Part shown: positions 44,969 through 54,305 of the stretch, in pieces
Position numbering within the stretch: the first letter of the stretch is position 1
Layout: every line of letters begins with the position of its first letter
NCBI GenBank assembly: GCA_018829445.1
Contig: JAHJTV010000043.1
Location: 62,001 to 126,000, forward strand
Direction of reading: 5' to 3'
Source: a bacterium
GTDB lineage: Bacteria > SAR324 > XYD2-FULL-50-16
Length of the DNA stretch: 64,000 nucleotides
Notes under the pieces: model-generated
Seen by the model: the letters and a program-made list of their open reading frames with translations, nothing else
Database searches by the model: none
Told to the model about the DNA's origin: nothing
Program-made: the position numbers and the translations under genes

Positions 44969-46522
44969 ATGAATAACCATGAAAAGGTTAAGGAACTTGT
45001 AAAGCTTCGTGAAAAAGCTAAGGAAGGGGGTGGGGCTGAGCGAATCAAACGGCATCATGACAATGGACGAAAAACTGCTCGTGAAAGAATAGCGCTTCTT
45101 TTAGATGAAGGTAGCTTTGAAGAATTTGATATGTTCAAAGCCCACCGCTGTGTCCATTTTGGGATGGAACAAACCGAATACCTGGGTGATGGTGTTGTAA
45201 CAGGATATGGAACGATTCAAGGACGACTGGTCTATGTCTTTTCACAAGATTTTACTATTTTTGGAGGAGCTTTATCGGAAACATTTGCCGAAAAAATCTG
45301 TAAAATTATGGATCTGGCTGTTAAAAACGGCGCCCCGGTTATCGGTCTCAATGATTCGGGCGGAGCCAGGATTCAGGAAGGGATTGAGAGTCTGGCAGGC
45401 TACACTGACATTTTCCTCAGAAACGTGATGTCGTCCGGTGTGGTCCCACAATTATCCGGGATATTTGGTCCTTGTGCCGGGGGAGCCGTTTACTCTCCTG
45501 CGCTGACGGATTTCACCGTCATGGTCAAAAAAAACAGCTATATGTTTCTCACCGGACCGAAGGTGGTTAAAACGGTAACTCATGAGGAGGTTGATACTGA
45601 TTCTTTAGGTGGGGCTGAAGTGCACACAACAAAAAGTGGCGTAGCTCATCTGGCTGCCGAGAGCGAAGAGCAGGCTATCGAGTATTTGAGAACAATCTTC
45701 TCCTTTGTTCCCCAGAATAACATGGAAAACCCACCTTTTGTTCCTACCAATGACCCCGATAACCGAACCGATGAAGTTCTGGATCATATCATTCCGGAAA
45801 ACCCGAATGAAGCTTATGATATCAAAGAAGTCATCTATCGAACCATCGATGATGCCAATTTTATGGAGATTCAGCCGAATTTTGCTGCCAATCTGGTGAT
45901 CGGTTTTGCCAGGTATGGTGGAATGTCCGTCGGCATTGTCGCCAACCAGCCCAAATATCTGGCCGGCGTTCTGGATATCGATTCATCCATCAAGGGAGCA
46001 CGGTTTGTACGCTTCTGTGATGCCTTTAATATACCGGTGGTTACCTTTGTTGATGTACCAGGGTTCTTGCCCGGGACGATTCAGGAACATGGCGGTGTCA
46101 TTCGAAACGGCGCCAAGATGTTGTATGCTTATGCAGAGGCCACTGTGCCCAAGGTGACGGTTATTACCAGAAAAGCCTACGGTGGAGCCTATTGTGTCAT
46201 GAGTTCAAAGCACCTGCGGGGAGACATCAACTATGCCTGGCCAACTGCTGAAATAGCTGTAATGGGAGCAAAAGGAGCAGCAGAAATTCTTTATGCCAGG
46301 GAAGCAAATGCCTATGAAGGAGACAGAGCAGAGTTTTTGAAAGTGAAGGAAGTGGAATACGCTGAGAACTTTGCCAACCCTTATATAGCGGCCAAGAGAG
46401 GATACGTTGATGATATTATTCTTCCCAACCGGACTCGGTTCAGAATTATCAGAGCCCTGATCATGCTAAAAGACAAGCAAGATTCCAATCCTCCTAAAAA
46501 ACATGGAAATATTCCGTTATAA
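44969..46522 (+). CDS. mmdA: Methylmalonyl-CoA decarboxylase alpha subunit (carboxyltransferase)
   Basis: About 517 residues of biotin-dependent carboxyltransferase fold. The N-terminal half has [22 protein letters not shown] and [14 protein letters not shown]; the C-terminal half has [13 protein letters not shown] and [13 protein letters not shown]. It moves CO2 from (S)-methylmalonyl-CoA to biotin on MmdC. It could be propionyl-CoA carboxylase beta by sequence alone, but the following membrane and biotin-carrier genes, and the absence of a biotin carboxylase, favour the decarboxylase. A GTG at 44966 is an alternative start; AGGAG suits both. Confidence 0.92.
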   Translation: MNNHEKVKELVKLREKAKEGGGAERIKRHHDNGRKTARERIALLLDEGSFEEFDMFKAHRCVHFGMEQTEYLGDGVVTGYGTIQGRLVYVFSQDFTIFGGALSETFAEKICKIMDLAVKNGAPVIGLNDSGGARIQEGIESLAGYTDIFLRNVMSSGVVPQLSGIFGPCAGGAVYSPALTDFTVMVKKNSYMFLTGPKVVKTVTHEEVDTDSLGGAEVHTTKSGVAHLAAESEEQAIEYLRTIFSFVPQNNMENPPFVPTNDPDNRTDEVLDHIIPENPNEAYDIKEVIYRTIDDANFMEIQPNFAANLVIGFARYGGMSVGIVANQPKYLAGVLDIDSSIKGARFVRFCDAFNIPVVTFVDVPGFLPGTIQEHGGVIRNGAKMLYAYAEATVPKVTVITRKAYGGAYCVMSSKHLRGDINYAWPTAEIAVMGAKGAAEILYAREANAYEGDRAEFLKVKEVEYAENFANPYIAAKRGYVDDIILPNRTRFRIIRALIMLKDKQDSNPPKKHGNIPL

Positions 46523-46598
46523 AACAACTGCTCCGGCAATATCAAAATTGATTGGAATTGCCTTCATTCCATAAAAACAGTTTAATAGGAAGAATTTC

Positions 46599-47021
46599 AT
46601 GAATTCGTTCAATATACAGAATATTATTGATGGGCAAGCCATAAACATCAGCCTGACCGGAATGTCTATTGTTTTCGCAGGACTGGTATTGATAAGCAGC
46701 TACATCGCCCTTTTGCCTGTTATTCTACAGTTTTTCAGTGAACGCAAAAGCAGGAAAACAGAAGAATCCAAAGCTTTGACGGAATCAGCAGCACAGAAGA
46801 AAGAAGAGCAGGCGGAAAATACACGTAATCAGTTAAAATCCGCTGAAGATGAATCCAATGATATCGCCAGTGTTATTGGATTAGTACTTCAACTGGAGCA
46901 AGAACGACTCGCCAGGATCGAAAACGAACAGATCACCCTTTCAAGAAATAGTCAGCAATCGTCCATGTGGGGCAACGCTGGTAGAATGAGGAAAATGCCT
47001 CAGAGGAGGACTAATGCGTAA
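46599..47021 (+). CDS. mmdD: Small membrane subunit of the decarboxylase (OadG/MmdD-like)
   Basis: A 140-residue protein with one N-terminal membrane helix (GMSIVFAGLVLISSYIALLP) and a charged, coiled tail rich in Lys and Glu (residues 45-95). This is the layout of OadG/MmdD subunits, which anchor and assemble the biotin-dependent decarboxylase on the membrane. It overlaps mmdC by 8 bases. Sequence similarity in such subunits is weak, so the call rests mainly on layout and position. Confidence 0.8.
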   Translation: MNSFNIQNIIDGQAINISLTGMSIVFAGLVLISSYIALLPVILQFFSERKSRKTEESKALTESAAQKKEEQAENTRNQLKSAEDESNDIASVIGLVLQLEQERLARIENEQITLSRNSQQSSMWGNAGRMRKMPQRRTNA

Positions 47022-47490
47022 ATATGAAGTGGAAATCAATAGCAAGCAGTATTCTGTGGTTGTTAAAAACTATACGGGACAGAATGCTGAGATGGAAATT
47101 AACGGTAAACCATATTTTGTCAAACTTGACACACCAATTGTTTCGAGTTCCCCCGTATATTCTCAACCTCAAGCCTATCCCATGCAATCTGCACAACCTG
47201 TTCAGCCTGCACCGGTTACACAAACTCAACCTGTAACCCGCCCGGCTAACAATACTCCAACGCCAACTTCTGCAGGGGCAGAAGTTATCAAGGCTCCTAT
47301 TCCAGGTTCAATTTTGGAAGTTTTAGTGAACGTGGGAGATACAGTTGCAGACGGACAAACTGTATTTAAAATGGAAGCCATGAAAATGGAAAACGATATC
47401 AATACCACCACTCCCGGTGTTGTTAAAGCCATTAACGTAAAAGTTGGAGATGCTGTTAACCAGGGTCAGGACTTAATGGTTATTGAGTAA
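47014..47490 (+). CDS. mmdC: Biotin carboxyl carrier protein of the decarboxylase
   Basis: A 158-residue carrier. The biotinyl domain occupies residues 88-158 with the biotinylated Lys124 in EAMKMEN. A flexible Pro/Gln/Thr-rich linker spans about residues 45-86 and the N-terminal 40 residues are a small beta-rich region. The carrier shuttles CO2 from MmdA to the MmdB pump. It begins inside mmdD, which indicates coupled translation. Confidence 0.94.
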   Translation: MRKYEVEINSKQYSVVVKNYTGQNAEMEINGKPYFVKLDTPIVSSSPVYSQPQAYPMQSAQPVQPAPVTQTQPVTRPANNTPTPTSAGAEVIKAPIPGSILEVLVNVGDTVADGQTVFKMEAMKMENDINTTTPGVVKAINVKVGDAVNQGQDLMVIE

Positions 47491-47536
47491 ATCAAACCAT
47501 TAAGATTTTGATGCTTTAATTTTTTGGAGGAGCTGA

Positions 47537-48670
47537 ATGGAAACATTGATAAGTTTTGCGGATGCATCTGGCTTAATGTTGATGACACCCGGTTATGCCA
47601 TCATGATTGTCATTGGCATTATCTTTATAACCCTGGCAATCGTAAAAGATTATGAACCGTTGTTGTTATTGCCAATCGGTTTTGGAATTATTGTTGGAAA
47701 TATCCCGCATATCTCCAGCATGGCCCTGGGAGTTTACGATGAGGGAAGCGTTTTATATTACTTGTATTTTGGGGTTAAACAGGGGATTTTTCCTCCCTTG
47801 ATTTTTTTGGGAATCGGGGCTATGACCGATTTTTCCACAATGTTATCGAATCCAAAGCTGATTTTACTGGGCGCCGCAGCCCAGATCGGCATTTTTGTCA
47901 CACTGATCGGTGCCATGTATCTTGGTTTTACTCCGAGTGAAGCGGGCGCAATCGGGATTATTGGTGGTGCTGATGGGCCAACGGCGATTTTCCTGTCTGC
48001 CAAGCTGGCCCCGCACCTTCTTGGCGCTATTGCAATTGCTGCCTACTCTTATATGGCATTGGTTCCTGTGATTCAACCTCCCATTATGAAGCTTTTGACG
48101 ACAAAAAAAGAGCGGTTGATGAAGATGAAACCCCCCAGAACCGTACCAACAAGAGAAAAAATCATTTTCCCCATCGCAGCCTTTTTAATCTGTGGCATGA
48201 TTGCCCCCGGGTCTCTGCCTCTGGTTGGAATGTTAATGTTTGGAAACCTGTTGAAGGAGAGTGGGGTTACTGAGCGGTTGGCAAATACGGCTCGTAATTC
48301 TTTGATCGATATCGTAACCATTCTATTGGGCTTTTCTGTTGGTGCCAGCACACAAGCCAGTCACTTTTTAACCCCTGATTCCATTCTGATTTTCGGACTG
48401 GGTGCGGCATCATTCTGTGTTGCAACTGCTGGTGGTGTTTTATTTGCAAAACTTATGAATCTGTTTGTCAAAGAGGAGAACAAAATCAATCCGCTGGTTG
48501 GTGCAGCAGGTGTCTCGGCGGTGCCCGATTCTGCCCGGGTTGTTCAGATGGTTGGACAGAAAGAAGATCCTACCAACTTCCTGCTGATGCATGCAATGGC
48601 TCCCAACGTTGCCGGTGTTATTGGATCAGCAATAGCGGCTGGTGTATTGTGGACGGTAATGGTTGGATAA
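47537..48670 (+). CDS. mmdB: Sodium-translocating decarboxylase beta subunit
   Basis: A 377-residue integral membrane protein with about nine to ten hydrophobic segments. The OadB/MmdB signature GIIGGADGPTAIFLSAKLAP with the functional Asp is present, as are LLGFSVGAST and GAAGVSAVPDSARVVQ. It releases CO2 from carboxybiotin and exports Na+ in exchange. GGAGG precedes the ATG. It is the last gene of the methylmalonyl-CoA cluster. Confidence 0.95.
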   Translation: METLISFADASGLMLMTPGYAIMIVIGIIFITLAIVKDYEPLLLLPIGFGIIVGNIPHISSMALGVYDEGSVLYYLYFGVKQGIFPPLIFLGIGAMTDFSTMLSNPKLILLGAAAQIGIFVTLIGAMYLGFTPSEAGAIGIIGGADGPTAIFLSAKLAPHLLGAIAIAAYSYMALVPVIQPPIMKLLTTKKERLMKMKPPRTVPTREKIIFPIAAFLICGMIAPGSLPLVGMLMFGNLLKESGVTERLANTARNSLIDIVTILLGFSVGASTQASHFLTPDSILIFGLGAASFCVATAGGVLFAKLMNLFVKEENKINPLVGAAGVSAVPDSARVVQMVGQKEDPTNFLLMHAMAPNVAGVIGSAIAAGVLWTVMVG

Positions 48671-48787
48671 CTGACGAATCTTTTCTGACCGGTTCCTAAG
48701 TGCGATTAATTACACCAATCTTAGCGATTAGGTTGTATCACAATTCAATTCAAGAATGAGTGAGTTATCTTAGAATATAAACCTATT

Positions 48788-48815
48788 GTCATTCCGGCCC
48801 CGGGCCGGAATCCAT
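48788..48815. repeat. REP-like palindrome
   Basis: ATTCCGGCCC and GGGCCGGAAT are adjacent perfect arms, flanked by GTC on the left and CCAT on the right. It is the same unit as the pair at 3168-3248. It could act as a transcript-end hairpin for mmdB. Confidence 0.7.
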
Positions 48816-48838
48816 GCTGAGTTCAGAGAAGAGGATAA

Positions 48839-49083
48839 GGGGTCAAGTCTCATTTTGTGGCTTATTTTAAGAACTTGTATTGAAAAACGCCGATGTCTAC
48901 ATTTCTGGCTTTGTAAAAAACCTTCTCCTGCAATTATTTTGAATATATCGTCTTCAATCCTTCGATTGCTACTGGCAACTGTCATGTGCTTTTGCAATAT
49001 CTCTTTAATTTTCGTCGTATTGTTTGGAAATTCGGAGAACTTGCCATAAAACAAGACTTGACCCCTTTCCAAGACTTGACCCC
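48839..49083. repeat. Element bounded by GGGGTCAAGTCT repeats
   Basis: One copy of GGGGTCAAGTCT lies at 48839-48850 and two inverted copies at 49054-49065 and 49072-49083, enclosing about 200 bases. On the minus strand the enclosed part is an open frame without a family I recognise. GGGGTCA-type ends like these often accompany REP-associated Y1 transposases, but no transposase motif is seen here. Confidence 0.55.
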
Positions 49084-49138
49084 TTTCTTCCCTTCTCACT
49101 CCACCGGGGTGAAGAAAAACATTAAAACATTATATGGA

Positions 49139-50239
49139 TCAGATTTGAGGAGGGTTGGGTAAGGTTATCACAAACTGAGCTCCTTCAGTGTAATCATTAT
49201 CGTAACTGATTGTTCCGTTATGTCCTTCTATGAGCTTTTGCACCATGAACAAACCAATCCCTTTTCCTTCTCCGTCATCAATATCTGCGCGATTATAAAG
49301 ATCAAAAATCTGGTCACTTTTCTCTCTGGCTATGCCCTTGCCGTTATCAGCTATTTTGATAAAGGTTTTGCTGGAGTCTTGTGATATGGACAGGTCAATT
49401 TTTAGTTGATCGCCGGATTTGCCGGAGTATTTGGCAGCGTTGTTAATCAGGTTTTGAGCGACATCATATAGAGCTGCTTTGTCTCCAAATATGGGAATAT
49501 CAATTCCGGTGACATCAAGCCGAATCTTCTCCGGTTCATTGTAGGGGGTCAAATTAAGAAGTCCAACCACATCATTAATATATAAGAAATCTTTTTCTAT
49601 TTTGTTTTCACTCAGGGTAACGACAAGATCCATAAATACTTTACATTTCGCTTCCAAAGAGGGAAGCAACTGCTCGACGATCTCCGCCTCTCCTAAATCG
49701 ATCAGAGAGAGAGTGCTAAGAATCGAAGACATAAGGGATCTTAAATCGTGCGCCAGTTTATCGCGCGTGAAGAGAAGGTCTTCGTTTTTTCGTGAAAGCT
49801 CCTTATTCTGGTCATTCAGCTTTTTGATTAGGTATGATCTTTTCTTTCGACTCTGGACAAGTGTATCCAGTGCGGTTTTTAGTTCATCGATGGTTTTTGT
49901 GTCAAATTCGTGTAGATCCTCATGGTCATCAAGGGAGTCTATTAAAAGCTCAATCCGTTTTTGCTTGGTATCGATTATCCGATTACGGATCTTTTGTTCC
50001 TCCAACTGTTCTTGAATGGCGATCTTTTTTTTGGTCTTCTGGGCTGCCAGCAGGGCGTCCTGTTTTTTGCCCAGTGCCTTATCATTTTCCAGTTGATTAA
50101 TCTTCGCGACCAACTGCGCATTTTGTCGTTTTATGTCTTCCAGTTGCCTGTTTTTCCGTTTTTCTTCTTCAAGCCTTGCGTACAGTTCCTGAACTTTGGG
50201 GTCAAGCTTTAAAGTTGTGCCTTCTTTACTCGCTTCCAT
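49139..50239 (-). CDS. Soluble sensor histidine kinase with N-terminal coiled coil
   Basis: 366 residues without a membrane segment. Residues 15-150 are a long Lys/Glu/Gln-rich coiled coil. The dimerisation helix has His in KLAHDLRSLMSSIL, unlike the common HELRxP box. The ATPase follows with NLINNAAKYSG, DNGKGIA and GKGIGLFMV. No input domain is obvious, so signals may come by protein contact. The response regulator at 52591-53067 is a possible partner but is on the other strand. Confidence 0.87.
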   Translation of the reverse strand: MEASKEGTTLKLDPKVQELYARLEEEKRKNRQLEDIKRQNAQLVAKINQLENDKALGKKQDALLAAQKTKKKIAIQEQLEEQKIRNRIIDTKQKRIELLIDSLDDHEDLHEFDTKTIDELKTALDTLVQSRKKRSYLIKKLNDQNKELSRKNEDLLFTRDKLAHDLRSLMSSILSTLSLIDLGEAEIVEQLLPSLEAKCKVFMDLVVTLSENKIEKDFLYINDVVGLLNLTPYNEPEKIRLDVTGIDIPIFGDKAALYDVAQNLINNAAKYSGKSGDQLKIDLSISQDSSKTFIKIADNGKGIAREKSDQIFDLYNRADIDDGEGKGIGLFMVQKLIEGHNGTISYDNDYTEGAQFVITLPNPPQI

Positions 50240-50712
50240 TATTTGATTTGCTATAATTAAGAGAATTTATGACTTTTTTGATATTACATTCAGTTTCAAA
50301 AAATCACAAGATATATACGTTGATAAAACAGGGTAAATTTGTTCTACTTAGCAAACTATTGACCGGTTTTCATTCATGGAGCAAATCTGATCTTCTGTTA
50401 AGCCCAATGTTATATGAGGCAAGCTTTTATCCTATTGAACACCTTCAGCGTTCCTTTGGCTGGGGGAGATTGAATACCCAGGGTGGCGTTCGCAAGCTCC
50501 CTGACCCTGGGCTATTGATCTGTATCCCCTTCCGGGAATGCTGTCCTGATATGTCCAGAGAAAGCGCCCCAACGGGTTTAAATATTCACAGCCTGGGGTC
50601 GCGAACTTGTGAATGCTAATCTGTGAAGGGGACTGAATAGGGTTCCATTTATCATCCCGTATGTTATTGTAACGCTATACGAAGTTCTTTTGTCCTCAAT
50701 AAAATTGTACAT
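50240..50712. other. Gene-free stretch with a dispersed-repeat segment
   Basis: 473 bases between divergent genes. Positions 50436-50635 form a repeat-like segment listed separately. A frame at 50269-50619 runs through it but has no family, no Shine-Dalgarno and repeat-derived composition, so it is not called. Confidence 0.5.
50436..50635. repeat. Degenerate intergenic repeat element
   Basis: It starts with the inverse of AACGCTGAAGGTGTT (the same motif is at 21583-21597). It contains CCCAGGGT (50477-50484) and its inverse ACCCTGGG (50504-50511), and further on AACGGGTTTAAATATTC and CAGCCTGGGG. It resembles a widespread class of short intergenic repeats carrying GAAGG-GTT motifs. No coding or transposase function is seen. 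Confidence 0.5.
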
Positions 50713-52467
50713 ATGAGTATCCCGATACACCTGTTTTCAGAAGATCAAAAAAGCTGGTACGCACGTTTTATCGTCGCCGCAATATTGGCTGATAACGAGA
50801 TCAGTATTCCTGAAGTAGAGTATATCAGGTATGTCATGAATATTGTATCTGATCCCATGGAGCGGTCGTATCTCATTGAATCAATCAGAAATAGAAGCAT
50901 CCCGGAATTGGAACGCCCCAAAAGTCTGCAAACAGGGCAGTTAGTTATTGTTTTTATAGAACTGATACTCATTATGATCTCTGATTTTGAGCTGTTGGAT
51001 CTGGAAAGAAAGTTCCTGGAAACCGTTTCCAAGCTCTTCGGTTTTCCGGATTCATTATACCAGAAGATGATAAATTGGGGGGAGGAGGGGTTAAAATGGA
51101 AAAACTTTCGCAGATTTATGGTAACAGAGAAGGAGGCCGACCCATACCTTAAGGTTCCCTTGGATAAATTTAGTGAGGAACAAAAATTCTGGTATGCCAA
51201 GGCTCTTATTTCAGCAATCATCTGCGACGGGAATGTTGATGAAAACGAAATCAGATTCGTTAATAAAGCGGTTTCCATTGTTGAGGATGCTGACAGGCAG
51301 AAACAACTCATGGGCTATGTCAGTAACAAAATGGTACCGACTATTGATCACCCCCCTGAAATTCCCCATGTTGTGCTTGTTCTGATTTTTATGGAGATGC
51401 TTCTGATTGTATCCGCTGATGAATCCTTGTCTGTCATAGAGATGAGCTATCTAAGAAGGTTTGCTGAAACCTGCGGTTTTTCTGAAGAGCAATATTCAAA
51501 AATGATGACCTGGTGTCAGCAGGGTATTCAATGGAAAAATAGTAAATCCAAGTTCATCAAATCTGGGTTTCAATTAGAGGCAGACTCCGATTCACCTGTT
51601 AAAGCCAAAAAGAAACGTTGCACCCTTAACAGTAACCACTTAGGAGTATTGCATCACCGTTGCTTCATTTGCGAGCATGAATCCCTTGTTTCAATATACA
51701 AATTAAAAAAAGGTGTGGAAGAATCCGGCAGGAATATTTTTGAGATCCCTTATTATGAACAGACATCTTTCGTTAAACTGGCGGATTATAACCTATATAG
51801 AGTTGCGATTTGTCCGTCCTGCTATTTTGCCAGTAGTAATCAGGACTTGTTCATGAATGATTCATCTCGGGTTTTGCCTCAACCATTCAAAGATAAGGAA
51901 TCTCGGAAAAAATGGATCAACCGATCCATAGAAACCAAATCGAGAATAAAAAGCGAAGTGGATCTAAGCGATTTTGCAGAAAGGAGTGTAAATGGTGCTT
52001 TAATGATCTATCGGCAAGCTATTGAATCGGCGCAGTTCTTTGGAGAAAAAGACCGGGGGCATGAGCAAAATGAAGAGATTATTTCGTTAAGACTTCACAT
52101 GGCTGAAATCCTGATGAAAGATGGAAGGAGAGAGGATGCGGAGAAGCAGTTGATGCAGGCGGCCGGGCTTGCTAATGATGAGTTTTGCCGTTTAAAACAC
52201 AGGCTTGGCGTTTCCTCTTTTAAGTCTGCGAAGCTATTGTTTTTAATTGCCCTATACTTTGAAGAAAAAGAAAAAGCCACCGGTTACTACAACTTCTTTA
52301 TAGATGCTTTGAAAACAGCTGAAGAAAATAATGGGAATGGGGCGCATGCAAACCTCTACGAAATTACCCGGCGCATTGAACTCATTTTCGAGCAGAAGGA
52401 GAATTATTTCAAAACCAATCTTAACGGCTTTCATAAAAGAGGAACCACTGAGGATCAGTTATCCTAG
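50713..52467 (+). CDS. TerB-like / DUF2225 protein
   Basis: A 584-residue cytoplasmic protein. Two TerB-like helical repeats lie at about residues 5-125 and 150-270; each begins with a FSE(D/E)QK-WYA motif and has acidic metal-site-like segments (LADNEISIPEVEYI, ICDGNVDENEIRFV). From about residue 295 a DUF2225-type zinc-binding region follows, with CTLNSNH, HHRCFICEHES and ICPSCYFAS. The C-terminus (about 425-560) is helical and TPR-like. No enzymatic motif is recognised. A response regulator follows 123 bases downstream on the same strand. Confidence 0.7.
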   Translation: MSIPIHLFSEDQKSWYARFIVAAILADNEISIPEVEYIRYVMNIVSDPMERSYLIESIRNRSIPELERPKSLQTGQLVIVFIELILIMISDFELLDLERKFLETVSKLFGFPDSLYQKMINWGEEGLKWKNFRRFMVTEKEADPYLKVPLDKFSEEQKFWYAKALISAIICDGNVDENEIRFVNKAVSIVEDADRQKQLMGYVSNKMVPTIDHPPEIPHVVLVLIFMEMLLIVSADESLSVIEMSYLRRFAETCGFSEEQYSKMMTWCQQGIQWKNSKSKFIKSGFQLEADSDSPVKAKKKRCTLNSNHLGVLHHRCFICEHESLVSIYKLKKGVEESGRNIFEIPYYEQTSFVKLADYNLYRVAICPSCYFASSNQDLFMNDSSRVLPQPFKDKESRKKWINRSIETKSRIKSEVDLSDFAERSVNGALMIYRQAIESAQFFGEKDRGHEQNEEIISLRLHMAEILMKDGRREDAEKQLMQAAGLANDEFCRLKHRLGVSSFKSAKLLFLIALYFEEKEKATGYYNFFIDALKTAEENNGNGAHANLYEITRRIELIFEQKENYFKTNLNGFHKRGTTEDQLS

Positions 52468-52590
52468 ATCGATCTTATTTTAGGTTGTTTAATTTTGAGA
52501 ATTCGGTATAAGATCGATTTAAATTGTAGATTTATTCTTAAACCCAGAGGTTGGCCTAATTTCAAACGTTGAAAAAAAACCAAAGTGTAA

Positions 52591-53067
52591 ATGGGGATCT
52601 CCATGTCTAATAATTCTGGTGGTAAAGCCGGCGATTCAAAACCGGCCGTTTTGATTGCAGAGGATAATGCTCAAACCAGGGCTCTGTTAAAGCGTTTTTT
52701 TGAGAAGGCTAATGAACGGGGCGATTTAATCTGTGATATAATTGAAGCTGCGGATGGTGAAGAAGCCATACAAATGCTGGATATTGCTCAACCAGAGCTG
52801 ATTCTCTGCGACATTGGCATGCCCAAAAAGGATGGATTTGAAGTACTCCAGCATTTTAATGAGTTCAGCAGGTTTAACAACCTTTTCTGCTTTTTTGCTT
52901 TTTTATCTGCATCAAGAGAGGAAAAAAAACGGGCATTTGCAGCAGGAGCCATGGGCTTTCTGGCTAAGGAAGACATCAACTATTTTATTGTTACCCCCCT
53001 GCTAAAATCCTGGTTAAGATTGGCAAAGCTTGAAAGGGAGTTGGCCAAATATAAAATTGCGGATTAA
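52591..53067 (+). CDS. Single-domain response regulator
   Basis: 158 residues, nearly all receiver domain: the acidic pair in LIAEDNAQTR, phospho-Asp in ILCDIGMPKKDG near residue 74, Ser in AFLSASREEK and Lys in FLAKEDI. The short C-terminal helix is not an output domain, so it acts by protein contact like CheY or Spo0F. An ATG at 52603 is an alternative start with GGGGA upstream. It converges with the DUF790 gene 14 bases away. Confidence 0.92.
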   Translation: MGISMSNNSGGKAGDSKPAVLIAEDNAQTRALLKRFFEKANERGDLICDIIEAADGEEAIQMLDIAQPELILCDIGMPKKDGFEVLQHFNEFSRFNNLFCFFAFLSASREEKKRAFAAGAMGFLAKEDINYFIVTPLLKSWLRLAKLERELAKYKIAD

Positions 53068-53081
53068 TTAGCAGAATCCTT

Positions 53082-54299
53082 TTAAAACTCTTTCAGTTTT
53101 TTAAGAAGAGCCGGAGCGGTTAATTCTTTTGTAAACAACAAGAGGTTTTTCCTCAGTTTTTTCTCCAGTTGGGCAAATTTTTCTTTTTTCCCTTTCACCG
53201 CAAAAACGTAGTTGTCCGGTAATTCTACCGCAACCTTTTTTAACCATTGAATTTTCGCATCGGAGACATATTGAATCCACTCTACCATTATCAATTGGTT
53301 AATATCCTCTTGATTTCTAATAATCAGATCAGGAATTAAAAACCGATTGTTACGCAGAGGGATCAATTGATTTTCGATATTGGCATCATATTGGTCTGGA
53401 TATTTATCATTAAATCGCCGCACGAGTTGTTCGATTTTCTCATTCTTCCAGACCCCTCTTTCCCGGTAAAATGTTCGATAAGGATTTCCATCTGTTAATT
53501 CCAGGGTGAACCGTCGATGACGACCTGGGATTTTCAGAGTGGCTGACAAGGTCCATGGTATGGTCAGGAGCAAGATTGCAGGGAAGAAATTCGCAATCTC
53601 CAGTCCGTAGGATCGTGCGTTTTCCAGAATTGAGGCGGGACCATCGATTCTAATGGTCAGCCATTCTTTCTCTGCATCTCTCACTTCATACATTAACTGA
53701 AAAAACTTCAGCATTTGGAAAACCTGACGAAATGCAGCGTCATGATTTGTCTTGATCTTGAATTCCAGTGATTGGGCATGGAGTAGTAGTCCTTGAACCT
53801 GTTCGATGTTGAACCTGTGAACAAGATCTTCTGCTGAGATCTCCCGGAATTCTACTACTTTCTGATTGCTTAACACATCGCCGAATAGCCAGACCTCTGT
53901 TTCCTCTGCTGCGGATCGGCTTTTTATATTTGCTTTTTGAAGGATTGATATTTTGTGCCGGTCAATTGAAATCCCCGGACTAGCGCTGTCTTTCCAATAA
54001 GAGGCTGATACGGAAAAAATCTTTTCCCGGTTTAAAACCGGGTCGCTATCGTTCGCATGAGAAAATTCACAGCGGTTAAACAGAATCCTGGCAAATCCCT
54101 GCACAATTTTAGGATTCACCTTTTCTATGTAAAAAGCCTTTATTTCTTCTTCTATTTCAAACCGTTTTCTGTTAACTGAATTCGCAAATAACTCAACGAG
54201 GCTGGAGGATATATTCAGGTTTTTGGTATCCGGTTTTAAGACCTGAGGATAGGCAAAGCCATTTCGGAATCGGGATAGATTAAGGTTTCCGCTTAACAT
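53082..54299 (-). CDS. DUF790 / Bax1-like nuclease
   Basis: The 405-residue chain has the DUF790 signature HRFNIEQVQGLLLHA, a central LTIRIDGPAS with ENARSYGLEIANFFPAIL, and WTLSATLKI. The C-terminal part is a PD-(D/E)xK-like nuclease: Asp in FLIPDLIIR, Glu in LIMVEWIQ and Lys in WLKKV. In archaea this family is Bax1, a nuclease that works with the XPB helicase. No XPB-like helicase gene is in the window; the gene is instead third in an operon after a SpoU methyltransferase (6-base gap) and a ParB-like gene. The family call is firm and the function here is inference. Confidence 0.82.
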   Translation of the reverse strand: MLSGNLNLSRFRNGFAYPQVLKPDTKNLNISSSLVELFANSVNRKRFEIEEEIKAFYIEKVNPKIVQGFARILFNRCEFSHANDSDPVLNREKIFSVSASYWKDSASPGISIDRHKISILQKANIKSRSAAEETEVWLFGDVLSNQKVVEFREISAEDLVHRFNIEQVQGLLLHAQSLEFKIKTNHDAAFRQVFQMLKFFQLMYEVRDAEKEWLTIRIDGPASILENARSYGLEIANFFPAILLLTIPWTLSATLKIPGRHRRFTLELTDGNPYRTFYRERGVWKNEKIEQLVRRFNDKYPDQYDANIENQLIPLRNNRFLIPDLIIRNQEDINQLIMVEWIQYVSDAKIQWLKKVAVELPDNYVFAVKGKKEKFAQLEKKLRKNLLLFTKELTAPALLKKLKEF

Positions 54300-54305
54300 A
54301 ACAGA

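Larger units (their letters stand above)
48671..49138. other. Repeat-containing gene-free stretch after mmdB
   Basis: 468 bases between mmdB and a minus-strand kinase gene, which converge. It holds a REP-like palindrome (48788-48815) and a segment bounded by GGGGTCAAGTCT repeats (48839-49083). No intrinsic terminator with a T-tract was found for mmdB. Confidence 0.55.

Noticed and set aside
48770-49099. 109-codon minus-strand frame
   Set aside because: It begins and ends in repeats (GGGGTCAAGTCT copies and a REP-like palindrome) and has no recognisable domain.
50269-50619. 116-codon plus-strand frame
   Set aside because: It passes through a dispersed intergenic repeat, its translation is repeat-derived and no initiation signal is seen.
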